Positions 8,051 through 17,131 are shown, counted from the first letter of the stretch. The stretch: DNA of 64,000 nt from Mycobacterium sp. ACS4054 (GCF_001667275.1 NZ_LZHV01000061.1:310001-374000), one strand, 5' to 3'. Program-made: numbers and translations. The notes: generated by a model from the sequence alone, not told the origin.

Positions 8051-8071
8051 GAGCCGCGGGCGCCGGGCCCG

Positions 8072-8638
8072 CTAGGCCTCCAGCCAGCGCTTGGTTCGCG
8101 GGTGCAGGACCAGCACCACGCTGGCGATCGGCAGTAGCGGCAGCAGGTGCACGATCCACGCGACCCGGGCGCCGGCGATGAACACCCCGATGTAGGTCAA
8201 CACCGCGACCACCGCGCCGACCACGATTAGCCAGCGCCCAAAGGGCCGGCGCTGCAGCAACATGATCACGCCCGAAATGGTGGCCGCGGCGAACACCAGG
8301 GCCAGAAACGCGACGGCGATGCAGAACAGCCGGTCGGACCGCCACCAGCCGGCGATCAGGTCGGTCGCCACCACCGACGTCGCCCAGCCGCTGACGATGC
8401 TGACGGCGCAGGCGGCGGCGGCCGTCCGGCCGCCCGGCTCGCCCGCCAGCGCGGGACGGGGCCCGGCGCCAGGAGCGGCATAGGGCGGCGGTTGCGGCGG
8501 AATATGGGTGGTCGGTGACTCCGGCGCGATGGGGAGCGGTCCGGTGGGTGCGCGACGGATGATCCGCGTCTTGGAATCCGACGGCGACGTGGACTCGGGC
8601 GGTTGCGGACCGGGAGGTGGCTGGTTCGGCGCGGTCAC
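8072..8638 (-). CDS. Proline-rich four-TM membrane protein
   Basis: A 188-aa protein with a cytoplasmic Pro-rich N-terminus (about 1-65). Four hydrophobic segments follow near 71-92, 104-128, 132-154 and 158-178, ending in a short basic tail. I recognise no enzymatic motif. It starts one base beyond the stop of the M23 peptidase gene, which lies upstream on the same strand, so the two are almost certainly co-transcribed. A role in envelope biology with the peptidase is plausible but inferred. Confidence 0.75.
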   Translation of the reverse strand: MTAPNQPPPGPQPPESTSPSDSKTRIIRRAPTGPLPIAPESPTTHIPPQPPPYAAPGAGPRPALAGEPGGRTAAAACAVSIVSGWATSVVATDLIAGWWRSDRLFCIAVAFLALVFAAATISGVIMLLQRRPFGRWLIVVGAVVAVLTYIGVFIAGARVAWIVHLLPLLPIASVVLVLHPRTKRWLEA

Positions 8639-8639
8639 C

Positions 8640-9764
8640 TCAACCAGCGTAGTTACCGACCATAAGACCCCGCTTAGCCAACCATGGGACGGGATCGATG
8701 CGTTCGGTGCCGCCCTGGAGCACCTCGAAATGCAGGTGCGGACCGGTGGAGTTGCCCCGGTTGCCCATGGTGGCGATCTGGTCGCCGGCCATCACGCGCT
8801 GGCCGACGCTGACGAGGGTGGTGTTGACGTGGCCGTAGAGGGTCACCGTGCCGTCGGCGTGGCGCAGCTTGACCAGCGCCCCGTAGCCGGCGGCGGGACC
8901 GGCATCGATCACCACGCCGTCGGACACCGCATAGATCGGCGTCCCGATGGAGTTGGCGAGGTCGATGCCGGCGTGCAGCACCCCCCAGCGGTACCCGAAG
9001 TTGGAGGTGAAGATGCCCTTGGTCGGCATCACGTAGAGCGGCTGCTGCAACCGCGCCTCGCGCTGCGCGCGATCGTTGGCGAACGCGACGCCCTTGGCGA
9101 GCTCCTGGTTGTGCAGCGCGGCGGTCGCGGCCGGCTCGAGGGCGACCACCTGGGCGCCGCGAATGGTGTTGTTGCCGGAGCCCCCGGTGAGCGCCGACGC
9201 GTTCGCGGTCAGCACGGCCTCGGTCTTGGGGGTGTCGGCGTGACTGGTGGCGGTGTGGGCCGCCGCGGCGGCGGCGCCCGCGGCCATCGCGGAGATCAGC
9301 AGGCGACCCCGGGCCGCGCTGGTCGGTTGCTTGCGATGCTGCCCGCCCTGCCGTGCCACCCCGACGACATCGGTGGTGTGCGCGCGTCCGAGCCGCGGCG
9401 CGGCGGCGGGTTCGATGACCACGCGCGGCAGCACCTCGGTCACCGGTGCGGCCAGCCACCGGGGGGACGGTTCGTCGGCGTCGTTCAGATCGTCGAGTTC
9501 GGGGGCCAGCAGCACCTGCGCCGCGTTGTCGAACGTGGAGTCGTTGCTGTAGTCGAGGTCGCCGAGATCGCCCGCCTCGTCGCGCCAATCAAGGTCGTCG
9601 AAGTCGAAGCCGTCGAGCGGGAGGATTTCGGTGACTTCGTTGCGGTGGGGCTCGATACCCCGGCCGCCGGCGGCACGACTAACCCTCACTACGTCTGCTG
9701 TTTCGGCAGCAAAAGGTGCCAAACGGTGCTGGGACAAGCTGAAATGTCCTCGTATCGTGACCAT
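8640..9764 (-). CDS. M23/LytM-family metallopeptidase, membrane anchored
   Basis: Putative peptidoglycan endopeptidase of 374 aa. It has a long acidic cytoplasmic N-terminus (about 1-150), one hydrophobic segment near 154-172, and a C-terminal LytM domain. Zinc and catalytic residues are visible: His264 and Asp268 in HAGID, His312 in YGHV, and the HLH motif at 343-345. All are intact, so it should be active rather than a degenerate activator. Corresponds to Rv0950c. A CRP-type site lies in the intergenic region shared with divergent sucC. Confidence 0.92.
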   Translation of the reverse strand: MVTIRGHFSLSQHRLAPFAAETADVVRVSRAAGGRGIEPHRNEVTEILPLDGFDFDDLDWRDEAGDLGDLDYSNDSTFDNAAQVLLAPELDDLNDADEPSPRWLAAPVTEVLPRVVIEPAAAPRLGRAHTTDVVGVARQGGQHRKQPTSAARGRLLISAMAAGAAAAAAHTATSHADTPKTEAVLTANASALTGGSGNNTIRGAQVVALEPAATAALHNQELAKGVAFANDRAQREARLQQPLYVMPTKGIFTSNFGYRWGVLHAGIDLANSIGTPIYAVSDGVVIDAGPAAGYGALVKLRHADGTVTLYGHVNTTLVSVGQRVMAGDQIATMGNRGNSTGPHLHFEVLQGGTERIDPVPWLAKRGLMVGNYAG

Positions 9765-9839
9765 AACGTTATCTGGACCCTAGGACGGTATCCGCTGACT
9801 TGCGGACCTGGCAACCTCGTCGCGCAATCCGGTGGAAAT

Positions 9840-9855
9840 TGTGATTTGAGTCACG
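9840..9855. promoter_or_regulatory. CRP-type cAMP receptor protein binding site
   Basis: TGTGA-TTTGAG-TCACG matches the CRP consensus TGTGA-N6-TCACA at 9 of 10 defined positions. It is centred 84 bp upstream of the M23 peptidase start and 165 bp upstream of sucC. M. tuberculosis CRP (Rv3676) uses the same consensus. Which gene it controls cannot be read from sequence. Confidence 0.6.
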
Positions 9856-10012
9856 AACCGGGTATGCCGCTAGGCCGTGAGCTGTGCCACATCGCCGGAC
9901 GCGCCCGTAAGAGCCGGTTGGCCAGTGGATACAGTTCGTCCGTGCGAGTCGCCGAACGCGGCACCGCCCATCAAGAGGCCTAGCAGTTGAGTCGAGCGAA
10001 GACAGAGAGCCC

Positions 10013-11176
10013 ATGGACCTTTTCGAGTATCAAGCCAAAGAATTGTTCGTCAAGCACAACGTACCGACCACGCCGGGGCGGGTGACCGACACCGCCGAGG
10101 GCGCGAAGGAAATCGCGACCGAGGTCGGCGCTCCGGTGATGGTCAAGGCGCAGGTCAAGGTCGGTGGGCGCGGCAAGGCGGGCGGCGTCAAATACGCGGC
10201 GACCCCGGACGACGCCTACGAACACGCCAAGAACATCCTCGGTCTCGACATCAAGGGCCACGTCGTCAAGAAGCTGTTGGTCGCCGAGGCCAGCGACATC
10301 GCCGAGGAGTACTACATCTCCTTCCTGCTCGACCGCGCCAACCGCACCTACCTCGCGATGTGCTCGGTCGAGGGCGGCATGGAAATCGAGGAGGTCGCCG
10401 CCACGAAGCCCGAGCGGCTGGCCAAGGTCCCGGTGGACGCCGTCCAGGGGGTCGACCTGGCGACCGCGCGTTCCATCGCCGAGAAGGGCCATTTGCCGGC
10501 CGAGGTGCTCGACGCGGCCGCGGTGACCATCAACAAGCTGTGGGAGCTCTTCGTCGCCGAGGACGCCACGCTGGTCGAGGTCAACCCGCTGGTCCGCACC
10601 CCCGACGACCGGATCCTGGCGCTGGACGGCAAGGTCACCCTCGACGCCAACGCCGACTTCCGCCAGCCCGGCCACGCCGAGTTCGAGGACCGCGACGCCA
10701 CCGACCCGCTCGAGCTCAAGGCCAAGGAGCACGACCTCAACTACGTGAAGCTGGACGGCGCCGTCGGCATCATCGGCAACGGCGCGGGCCTGGTCATGTC
10801 GACCCTCGACGTCGTCGCCTACGCGGGCGAGAAGCATGGCGGGGTGAAGCCGGCCAACTTCCTCGACATCGGGGGTGGCGCGTCGGCCGAGGTGATGGCC
10901 GCGGGGCTGGACGTCATCCTGAACGACAAGCAGGTCAAGAGCGTCTTCGTGAACGTGTTCGGCGGCATCACCTCGTGCGACGCCGTCGCCAACGGCATCG
11001 TGACCGCGCTCAACATGCTCGGTGACGAGGCCAACAAGCCGCTCGTGGTGCGGCTGGACGGCAACAACGTCGACGAAGGCCGGCGCATCCTGGCCCAGGC
11101 CAACCACCCGCTGGTGATCCAGGCCGACACGATGGACGCCGGAGCCGACAAAGCCGCCGAGCTGGCGAACAAGTAA
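10013..11176 (+). CDS. sucC: Succinyl-CoA synthetase beta subunit
   Basis: With SucD, converts succinyl-CoA to succinate with nucleotide triphosphate formation in the TCA cycle. The 387-aa length is standard. The N-terminal ATP-grasp domain shows KAQVKVGGRGKAGGVK around 43-58, and the C-terminal ligase domain shows the conserved GGI segment (FVNVFGGITSCD). sucD follows after 12 nt, forming an operon. Corresponds to Rv0951. Confidence 0.97.
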   Translation: MDLFEYQAKELFVKHNVPTTPGRVTDTAEGAKEIATEVGAPVMVKAQVKVGGRGKAGGVKYAATPDDAYEHAKNILGLDIKGHVVKKLLVAEASDIAEEYYISFLLDRANRTYLAMCSVEGGMEIEEVAATKPERLAKVPVDAVQGVDLATARSIAEKGHLPAEVLDAAAVTINKLWELFVAEDATLVEVNPLVRTPDDRILALDGKVTLDANADFRQPGHAEFEDRDATDPLELKAKEHDLNYVKLDGAVGIIGNGAGLVMSTLDVVAYAGEKHGGVKPANFLDIGGGASAEVMAAGLDVILNDKQVKSVFVNVFGGITSCDAVANGIVTALNMLGDEANKPLVVRLDGNNVDEGRRILAQANHPLVIQADTMDAGADKAAELANK

Positions 11177-11188
11177 GGGAGCCAACAC

Positions 11189-12091
11189 ATGTCGATCTTC
11201 CTGAATAAGGATTCCAAGGTCATCGTCCAGGGCATCACCGGCGGCGAGGGCACCAAGCACACCGCGCTGATGCTGAAGGCCGGCACCCATGTGGTCGGTG
11301 GCGTGAACGCCCGCAAGGCGGGCACCACGGTCTCGCACGTCGACCCAGTGGGCAAGGACGTCGAACTGCCGGTGTTCGCCACCGTCGCGGAGGCGATGAA
11401 GGAGACCGGCGCCAACGTTTCCGTGGTCTTCGTGCCGCCGAAATTCGCCAAGGACGCGATCATCGAGGCGATCGACGCCGAGATCCCGCTGCTGGTCGTC
11501 ATCACCGAGGGAATCCCGGTGCAGGACACCGCTTTTGCGTGGGCCTACAACGTCGACAAGGGGCAGAAGACCCGCATCATCGGGCCGAACTGTCCGGGCA
11601 TCATCACGCCGGGCGAGGCGCTGGCGGGTATCACCCCGGCCAACATCACGGGCCCGGGACCCGTGGGCCTGGTGTCCAAGTCGGGCACGCTGACCTACCA
11701 AATGATGTACGAGCTGCGCGATTTCGGGTTCACCACGTCGATCGGCATCGGCGGTGACCCGGTGATCGGGACGACGCACATCGACGCCATCGAGGCGTTC
11801 GAGAAGGACCCCGACACCAAGGTCATCGTGATGATCGGTGAGATCGGCGGCGACGCGGAGGAGCGCGCGGCCGACTACATCAAGGCCAATGTCTCCAAGC
11901 CGGTGGTCGGCTACGTCGCGGGATTCACCGCGCCGGAAGGCAAGACGATGGGCCACGCGGGCGCCATCGTGTCCGGCTCGTCGGGCACCGCGGCCGCCAA
12001 GAAGGAGGCCCTGGAGGCGGCCGGCGTCAAGGTCGGCAAGACCCCGTCGGAGACCGCGGCGCTGGCCCGGGAGATCCTGCAGAGCCTGTAG
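11189..12091 (+). CDS. sucD: Succinyl-CoA synthetase alpha subunit
   Basis: CoA-binding and phosphohistidine subunit, 300 aa. The N-terminal Rossmann domain has GITGGEGTKH in place of the more usual GxTGxQG. GPNCPGII follows in the middle. The active-site histidine, phosphorylated during catalysis, is His256 in GHAGAIV. Corresponds to Rv0952. Confidence 0.97.
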   Translation: MSIFLNKDSKVIVQGITGGEGTKHTALMLKAGTHVVGGVNARKAGTTVSHVDPVGKDVELPVFATVAEAMKETGANVSVVFVPPKFAKDAIIEAIDAEIPLLVVITEGIPVQDTAFAWAYNVDKGQKTRIIGPNCPGIITPGEALAGITPANITGPGPVGLVSKSGTLTYQMMYELRDFGFTTSIGIGGDPVIGTTHIDAIEAFEKDPDTKVIVMIGEIGGDAEERAADYIKANVSKPVVGYVAGFTAPEGKTMGHAGAIVSGSSGTAAAKKEALEAAGVKVGKTPSETAALAREILQSL

Positions 12092-12103
12092 CCCCCGGGC
12101 CGG

Positions 12104-12126
12104 CCGCCTGACCCCCGATTAGGCGG
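12104..12126 (+). terminator. Possible weak hairpin after sucD
   Basis: CCGCCT (12104-12109) and AGGCGG (12121-12126) form a 6-bp stem 13 bp after the sucD stop. There is no U tract, so it is at best a weak terminator. Confidence 0.3.
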
Positions 12127-12157
12127 GGAAGACCAACCTGCGGTAGATAGTTGGTCT

Positions 12158-13678
12158 ATGAATCTCGACCCGAACACCCCCGTCGTGGTGGGCGTTGGTC
12201 AGGCCGCCGAGCGCATCGACGACCCGACCTACCGCGGGATGTCGCCCGTCGAACTGGCCGCCGCGGCGGCCCGGGCCGCCATCGACGACTCCTGCGTCGA
12301 GGACGCGGCCGCGGCCATCGACACCGTGGCCGGTGTGCGGCAGTTCGAGATCTCCGGTGTGGTCAAGGCCCCGCTGGGCCGGTCCAACAACTACCCACGA
12401 TCCGTGGCCAACCGCATCGGTGCGTCGCCGTCCCGCGCGATCCTGGAAATCGTTGGCGGGCAAGGGCCGCAGCACCTGATCAGCGAGCTGGCGGCGGAAA
12501 TCGCGGCGGGCCGCTCGCAGGCCGCGATGGTGTTCGGTTCGGATGCCACCTCGACCCTGCGCTACTTCGCCAAGGCGGAGGCCAAGCCGGACTTCACCGA
12601 GACGGTCGACGGCGACCTGGAGGACCGGGGCTATGGCATCGAGAAGCTGGTCTCGCGCTACACCGTCATTCACGGGCTGACCAGCGCGCCGATCCAGTAC
12701 GCACTGCTGGAGAACGCCCGGCGGGCCGGCACCGGGCTGGGCCCGGCGGAGTACCGCCGGCGGATGGGCGAGCTGTTCGCCCCCTTCACCAAGATCGCCG
12801 CCGGCAACCCGTTCGCCGCCGCGCCGGTCGAGCGCACGGTCGACGAGCTGATCACCGTGACCGACCGGAACCGGATGATCGCCGAGCCCTACCCGCGGCT
12901 GATGGTCGCCCGCGATCAGGTGAACCAGGGCGCGGCCGCGCTACTGATGTCGGTCGGCGCGGCGCGTCGTCTCGGGGTGCCCGAGGAGAACTGGGTGTAC
13001 CTGCACGGCCACGCCGACCTCGAGGAGCAGGCGCTGCTGGAACGCCCCGATCTCGGGCACGCGCCGTCGCACGTGCTGGCCGTGCGCGAGGCGCTGGCGA
13101 TGGCCGGCATCGGCATCGACGAGGTCGCCACCTTCGATCTGTACAGCTGCTTTCCGGTGCCGGTGTTCAACATCTGCGACGGCATGGGGATCGCACCCGA
13201 CGATCCGCGCGGCCTGACCCTGACCGGTGGCCTGCCCTTCTTCGGCGGCGCCGGCAACAACTACTCGATGCATGCCGTCGCGGAGACCGTCGCGCAGATG
13301 CGAAGGGCACCAGGCGAATTCGGTCTGGTCGGCGCCAACGGCGGCATCCTGAGCAAGTACTCGGTCGGCGTGTACTCCACCCGGCCGTCGGAGTGGAAGC
13401 CCGACCGCAGCGCGCAGGCGCAGCAGCAGGTCGCAAGCTGGGCGACCGAGCCGGTGACCGAGCAGGCGGACGGTGTCGGCACCGTCGAGACCTATACGGT
13501 GCGCCGCGACGACGGCCGCCCGACGGGGATCATCATCGGGCGCCTGGACGACGGCAGCCGCTTCCTGTCCACCACCGAGGACGACGAATTGATCGCGCTG
13601 CTCGTCGACGGCGACCCGTTGGGCCAGCGGGTGCGGGTGCGCTCCTTCGACTACGGCAACCGCTGCACGCCGGCCTGA
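12158..13678 (+). CDS. Thiolase-like protein (SCP2-thiolase-like type 1)
   Basis: A 506-aa protein with a thiolase fold and an extra C-terminal domain (about 420-506). The layout resembles the SCP2-thiolase-like type 1 proteins described from M. smegmatis (recalled). Thiolase landmarks are present (PVVVGVGQ near the N-terminus; GGAGNNYSMHA). Where thiolases carry the nucleophilic Cys, this protein has GGQGPQH with no cysteine, and the C-terminal Cys-x-Gly is replaced in the GANGG region. Normal thiolase chemistry is therefore unlikely; acyl-CoA binding or another condensation is possible. No obvious operon partner. Confidence 0.8.
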   Translation: MNLDPNTPVVVGVGQAAERIDDPTYRGMSPVELAAAAARAAIDDSCVEDAAAAIDTVAGVRQFEISGVVKAPLGRSNNYPRSVANRIGASPSRAILEIVGGQGPQHLISELAAEIAAGRSQAAMVFGSDATSTLRYFAKAEAKPDFTETVDGDLEDRGYGIEKLVSRYTVIHGLTSAPIQYALLENARRAGTGLGPAEYRRRMGELFAPFTKIAAGNPFAAAPVERTVDELITVTDRNRMIAEPYPRLMVARDQVNQGAAALLMSVGAARRLGVPEENWVYLHGHADLEEQALLERPDLGHAPSHVLAVREALAMAGIGIDEVATFDLYSCFPVPVFNICDGMGIAPDDPRGLTLTGGLPFFGGAGNNYSMHAVAETVAQMRRAPGEFGLVGANGGILSKYSVGVYSTRPSEWKPDRSAQAQQQVASWATEPVTEQADGVGTVETYTVRRDDGRPTGIIIGRLDDGSRFLSTTEDDELIALLVDGDPLGQRVRVRSFDYGNRCTPA

Positions 13679-13691
13679 GTTCGCGACACGT

Positions 13692-13732
13692 AAACCACGC
13701 ACACGACACGCCGTAACCGGCCGCCGTGGTTT
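13692..13732. terminator. Candidate bidirectional terminator
   Basis: AAACCACG (13692-13699) is inverted as CGTGGTTT (13725-13732) in the 78-bp gap between the convergent thiolase-like and LLM oxidoreductase genes. A/T-rich ends flank both sides of the stem. The 25-nt loop is long, so confidence is limited. Confidence 0.4.
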
Positions 13733-13756
13733 CAGTCTCGCGGAACCGACGCGGCG

Positions 13757-14605
13757 TCAGACGAGCGCGGCCAGCTTGCCGGCCAGCCGCTCGACGTAAG
13801 CGGCGACCTCGTCCTCCGACTTGTCCGGCAGGCCGAACAGCACCTCGGTCACCCCGAGCTCGGCCCACTTGGCGAGCTTTTCCGGAATCGGCTTGAAGTC
13901 CAGCGCCACGATCTGCGGGGCGCCGTCGCGGCCGGCCGCCGCCCAGGTGTCCTGCAGCAACTTCACCGGCTCGTCGATGTCGAAGTCGCGCGGGGTGGTG
14001 ATCCAGCCGTCGGCGCTGCGGGCGATCCACTTGAAGTTCTTCTCCGTCCCGGCCGCGCCGACCAGCACGGGAATGTGGGGCTGCACCGGCTTGGGCCACG
14101 CCCAGCTCGGCCCGAACTTCACGAACTCGCCGTCGTAGGCGGCCTCCTCCTTGGTCCACAGCTCCCGCATCGCCTCGATGTATTCGCGCAACATCGTGCG
14201 GCGCCGGGCGGGCGGCACGCCGTGGTCGGCGAGCTCGTCGGTGTTCCACCCGAATCCGACGCCGAGGCTCACCCGCCCGCCGGACAAATGATCGAGCGTG
14301 GCGATGCTTTTCGCCAGCGTGATCGGGTCATGCTCGACGGGCAGCGCCACCGCGGTGGACAGCCGCACCCGCGACGTCACGGCGCAGGCCGCGCCCAGGC
14401 TTACCCATGGGTCTAGTGTCCGCATGTAGCGGTCGTCGGGCAGCGATTCGTCACCCGTCGTCGGATGGGCCGCCTCCCGCTTGACCGGGATGTGGGTGTG
14501 TTCCGGCACGTAGAAGGTCGTGAAGCCGTGTTCGTCGGCAAGCTTCGCGGCCGCCGCCGGGGAGATGCCACGGTCGCTGGTAAAAAGCACAAGCCCGTAA
14601 TCCAT
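13757..14605 (-). CDS. LLM-class F420-dependent oxidoreductase
   Basis: A 282-aa luciferase-like TIM-barrel protein. Typical features are DYGLVLFTSDRGI at the N-terminus, YVPEHTHIP, a cofactor-binding stretch GGRVSLGVGFGWN near the middle, and VLVGAAGTEKNFKW. Mycobacterial members usually use F420 rather than FMN (family knowledge). A KstR-like palindrome lies 10 bp before the start, suggesting control by the cholesterol-catabolism repressor and a role in sterol or lipid degradation (inference). Corresponds to Rv0953c. Confidence 0.88.
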   Translation of the reverse strand: MDYGLVLFTSDRGISPAAAAKLADEHGFTTFYVPEHTHIPVKREAAHPTTGDESLPDDRYMRTLDPWVSLGAACAVTSRVRLSTAVALPVEHDPITLAKSIATLDHLSGGRVSLGVGFGWNTDELADHGVPPARRRTMLREYIEAMRELWTKEEAAYDGEFVKFGPSWAWPKPVQPHIPVLVGAAGTEKNFKWIARSADGWITTPRDFDIDEPVKLLQDTWAAAGRDGAPQIVALDFKPIPEKLAKWAELGVTEVLFGLPDKSEDEVAAYVERLAGKLAALV

Positions 14606-14614
14606 GCAGAGAAT

Positions 14615-14628
14615 TAGAACGTGTTCTA
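14615..14628. promoter_or_regulatory. KstR-like operator
   Basis: TAGAACGTGTTCTA fits the KstR consensus TNNAACNNGTTNNA at every fixed position. It is a palindrome except for the two central bases. It lies 10-23 bp upstream of the LLM oxidoreductase ATG (14605), where repressor binding would block transcription. Confidence 0.75.
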
Positions 14629-14848
14629 CCTCCGCGGAGCAAGCGGCCGCCCTGACGGCACGGATCGGTGCCCAAGCCGGTGGTCACGGCGCGGGCGTTC
14701 GGAAGTGCGCTAGCGTGGTTGATCGATCGCGTCGCGACGCACCCGCCGGGCACGGCGGTTACGGAACGGCGCGCCCGCAAGCACAGCGCCGCAATGCAAC
14801 CGCGGCGGCCGCACCGGCACTTCAAAGGCACAGCAACAGGAGGAGCCA

Positions 14849-15724
14849 ATGACCTACTCGCCCGGTAGCCCCGGATACCCGCCCGCGCAGCCCGGCGGCT
14901 CCTACACCGGCGGCACGCCGTCGTTCACCAAGGACGACGACGGCACGTCGAAGCTCCCGCTCTACCTGACCATCGCGGTGGTGGTGCTGGGCCTGGCGGT
15001 GTACCTGCTGAACTTCGGGCCGACGTTCACCATCGGCGCCGACCTGGGCCCGGGCGTCGGTGGACGCGCCGGTGACGCGGGCACCGCGGTCATCGTCGCG
15101 CTCCTGGCCGCGCTGCTCGCGGGGCTGAGCCTGGTGCCCAAGGCCAAGAGCTATACCGGAATCGTCGCGGTCATCGCGGTTTTGGGTGCGTTGCTGGCCA
15201 TCACCGAGACGATCAACCTGCCTACGGGCGTCTCGATCGGCTGGGCGATGTGGCCGCTGGTGGCGTGCGCCGTGCTGCAAGCGATCGCCGCCGTCGTCGC
15301 CGTCCTGCTGGAGGCCGGCGTCATCACCGCGCCGGCGCCCCGGCCGAAATACGACCCCTACGCCCAGTACGGCCAGTACGGGCAGTACGGCCAGTACGGC
15401 CAGCAGCCCTACTACGGTCAGCAGCAGTCACCGCAGCACCCGGGCTACGGATCGCAGTACGGCGGTTACCAGCCCAGCCAGGCCCCGACCCAGACCGCGG
15501 TGCAGACCGGCGGCTTCGGCGCCCAGCCGCAGTCGGGCCCCCAGCCGGCCGCGCAGCAAGGACCTAACACGCCGCCCACCGGCTTCCCCAGCTTCAGCCC
15601 GCCGCCCGCGGCCGGTTCCGAGGGTTCGGCGCCCAATTACTCCGGACAGGGCGGCGGCCAGCAGCCCTACGGCCAGGAGCAGCAGCAGCCGCCCTCGTCG
15701 CCGTCGGGTCCAGCGCCCTCCTAA
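14849..15724 (+). CDS. 34-kDa antigen homologue, DUF5336 membrane protein
   Basis: A 291-aa membrane protein. A short Pro/Gly-rich N-terminus (about 1-33) precedes four hydrophobic helices (about 35-55, 68-95, 98-118, 125-152). A long Gln/Pro/Gly/Tyr-rich tail then runs from about 165 to the end, starting with four QYG repeats. It matches the MAC/M. paratuberculosis 34-kDa antigen and Rv0954. GGAGG at 14839-14843 precedes the ATG with good spacing. M. tuberculosis Rv0954 has been linked to cell-division proteins (recalled, not certain). Confidence 0.9.
   Translation: MTYSPGSPGYPPAQPGGSYTGGTPSFTKDDDGTSKLPLYLTIAVVVLGLAVYLLNFGPTFTIGADLGPGVGGRAGDAGTAVIVALLAALLAGLSLVPKAKSYTGIVAVIAVLGALLAITETINLPTGVSIGWAMWPLVACAVLQAIAAVVAVLLEAGVITAPAPRPKYDPYAQYGQYGQYGQYGQQPYYGQQQSPQHPGYGSQYGGYQPSQAPTQTAVQTGGFGAQPQSGPQPAAQQGPNTPPTGFPSFSPPPAAGSEGSAPNYSGQGGGQQPYGQEQQQPPSSPSGPAPS
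15365..15400 (+). repeat. Nine-base tandem repeat encoding Gln-Tyr-Gly
   Basis: Four in-frame copies of CAGTACGGC (one ends GGG) within the 34-kDa antigen gene. In-frame 9-bp units of this sort can change number by slippage without breaking the frame. Confidence 0.85.
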
Positions 15725-15763
15725 CCGTGCGCCCTCGCGGCTAGTCGGGACGTACGCCAAAGA

Positions 15764-17131
15764 GTGAAGAGGGTGTCGGAGGGCGCGGACAACCGGCCGG
15801 CGGGCGCTCGCCAGGCGCGTGACCTAGTCCGGGTCGCGTTCGGCCCGGCGGTGGTGGCCCTGGTCATCATCGCCGCCGTCACGCTGCTGCAGCTGTTGAT
15901 CGCGAACAGCGACATGACCGGGGCGCTGGGCGCGATCGCCAGCATGTGGCTCGGCGTGCACCAGGTGCCGATCTCGATCGGCGGCCGCGAGCTGGGCGTC
16001 ATGCCGTTGCTGCCGGTGCTGTTGATGATCTGGGCGACCGCGCGCAGCACCGCCCGGGCCACCTCCCCGTATTCCTCCTGGCTGGTGATCCGCTGGGTCG
16101 TCGCGTCGGCGCTGGGCGGGCCGCTGCTGATCGCGGCCATCGCCCTGGCGGTCATTCATGATGCGTCGTCGGTGATCACCGAGCTGCAGACGCCCAGCGC
16201 CCTGCGCGCGTTCGCCAGCGTGCTCGTCGTGCACGCCCTCGGCGCCGCGATCGGCCTGTGGTCGCGGGTGGGGCGGCGGGCGTTGGCGGCGGCGTCGCTG
16301 CCGCTGTGGCTGGGCGATGCGCTGCGCGCCGCGTCGGCCGGCGTGCTGGCGCTGCTCGGGCTCTCCGGCCTGGTGACCGCTGGCTCGCTGGTGGTGCATT
16401 GGGCAACGATGCAAGACCTCTACGGCATCACCGATTCGATCTTCGGGCAGTTCAGCCTCACGGTGCTGTCGATCTTGTACGCGCCCAACGTCATTGTGGG
16501 CACCGCGGCGATGGCGGTCGGGTCCAGCGCTCATGTGGGCTTCGCGACGTTCAGTTCGTTCACCGTCTTCGGTGGTGACATTCCGGCACTGCCGATCCTG
16601 GCCGCGACCCCCCGGCCGCCGCTCGGGCCGGTATGGGTGGCGCTGCTGATCATCGGCGCCTCCGCCGGGGTGGCCGTCGGGCAGCAGTGCGCCCGGCGGG
16701 CGCTGCCGCTGATCCCGGCGATGGCCAAGCTTCTGGTCGCGTCGGTGATCGGGGCGCTGGCGATGTCCCTGCTCGCCTACGGCGGCAGCGGCCGGCTGGG
16801 AAACTTCGGCGACGTCGGCGTCGACCAGGGGACCCTGCTGGGCGGGGTGTTCTTCTGGTTCGCGGTCGTCGGCGGGATCACGGTGGTGATGAGCGGGGGC
16901 ATCCGGGCCCGGCCGCGGCGGCCCAAGCCCGCGCCGCCGGAGGAACCGGCGGACTTCGCGGAGGCCTTCGAAGGGCCGGACGACGAGGCGCCGACCGATC
17001 TTCGCGACCCGGACGACGCCGCCGAGCATGACGCGCCCCTCAGCGACGACGAGGCCCCGCTGAGTGACGACGACGGGCCGCCTCCCGACGAGGCCAAGCC
17101 GACCGCGCCCGACCGCGAGACCGGCGAGTAG
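15764..17131 (+). CDS. DUF6350 multi-spanning membrane protein
   Basis: A 455-aa polytopic membrane protein with roughly 8-10 hydrophobic helices between residues 25 and 385. A strongly acidic cytoplasmic tail (about 395-455) is rich in Asp, Glu and Pro. No catalytic motif is recognised. It corresponds to Rv0955, annotated as a conserved membrane protein. The GTG start at 15764 follows the 34-kDa antigen gene by 39 bp, so co-transcription is likely. Function unknown. Confidence 0.85.
   Translation: MKRVSEGADNRPAGARQARDLVRVAFGPAVVALVIIAAVTLLQLLIANSDMTGALGAIASMWLGVHQVPISIGGRELGVMPLLPVLLMIWATARSTARATSPYSSWLVIRWVVASALGGPLLIAAIALAVIHDASSVITELQTPSALRAFASVLVVHALGAAIGLWSRVGRRALAAASLPLWLGDALRAASAGVLALLGLSGLVTAGSLVVHWATMQDLYGITDSIFGQFSLTVLSILYAPNVIVGTAAMAVGSSAHVGFATFSSFTVFGGDIPALPILAATPRPPLGPVWVALLIIGASAGVAVGQQCARRALPLIPAMAKLLVASVIGALAMSLLAYGGSGRLGNFGDVGVDQGTLLGGVFFWFAVVGGITVVMSGGIRARPRRPKPAPPEEPADFAEAFEGPDDEAPTDLRDPDDAAEHDAPLSDDEAPLSDDDGPPPDEAKPTAPDRETGE

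Noticed and set aside
9980..11956. 658-codon antisense frame opposite sucCD
   Set aside because: Shadow of sucC/sucD; no recognisable domain and composition typical of reverse-strand GC codons.
15365..15400. CRISPR-like or VNTR locus
   Set aside because: The four 9-bp units are coding QYG repeats with no spacers.
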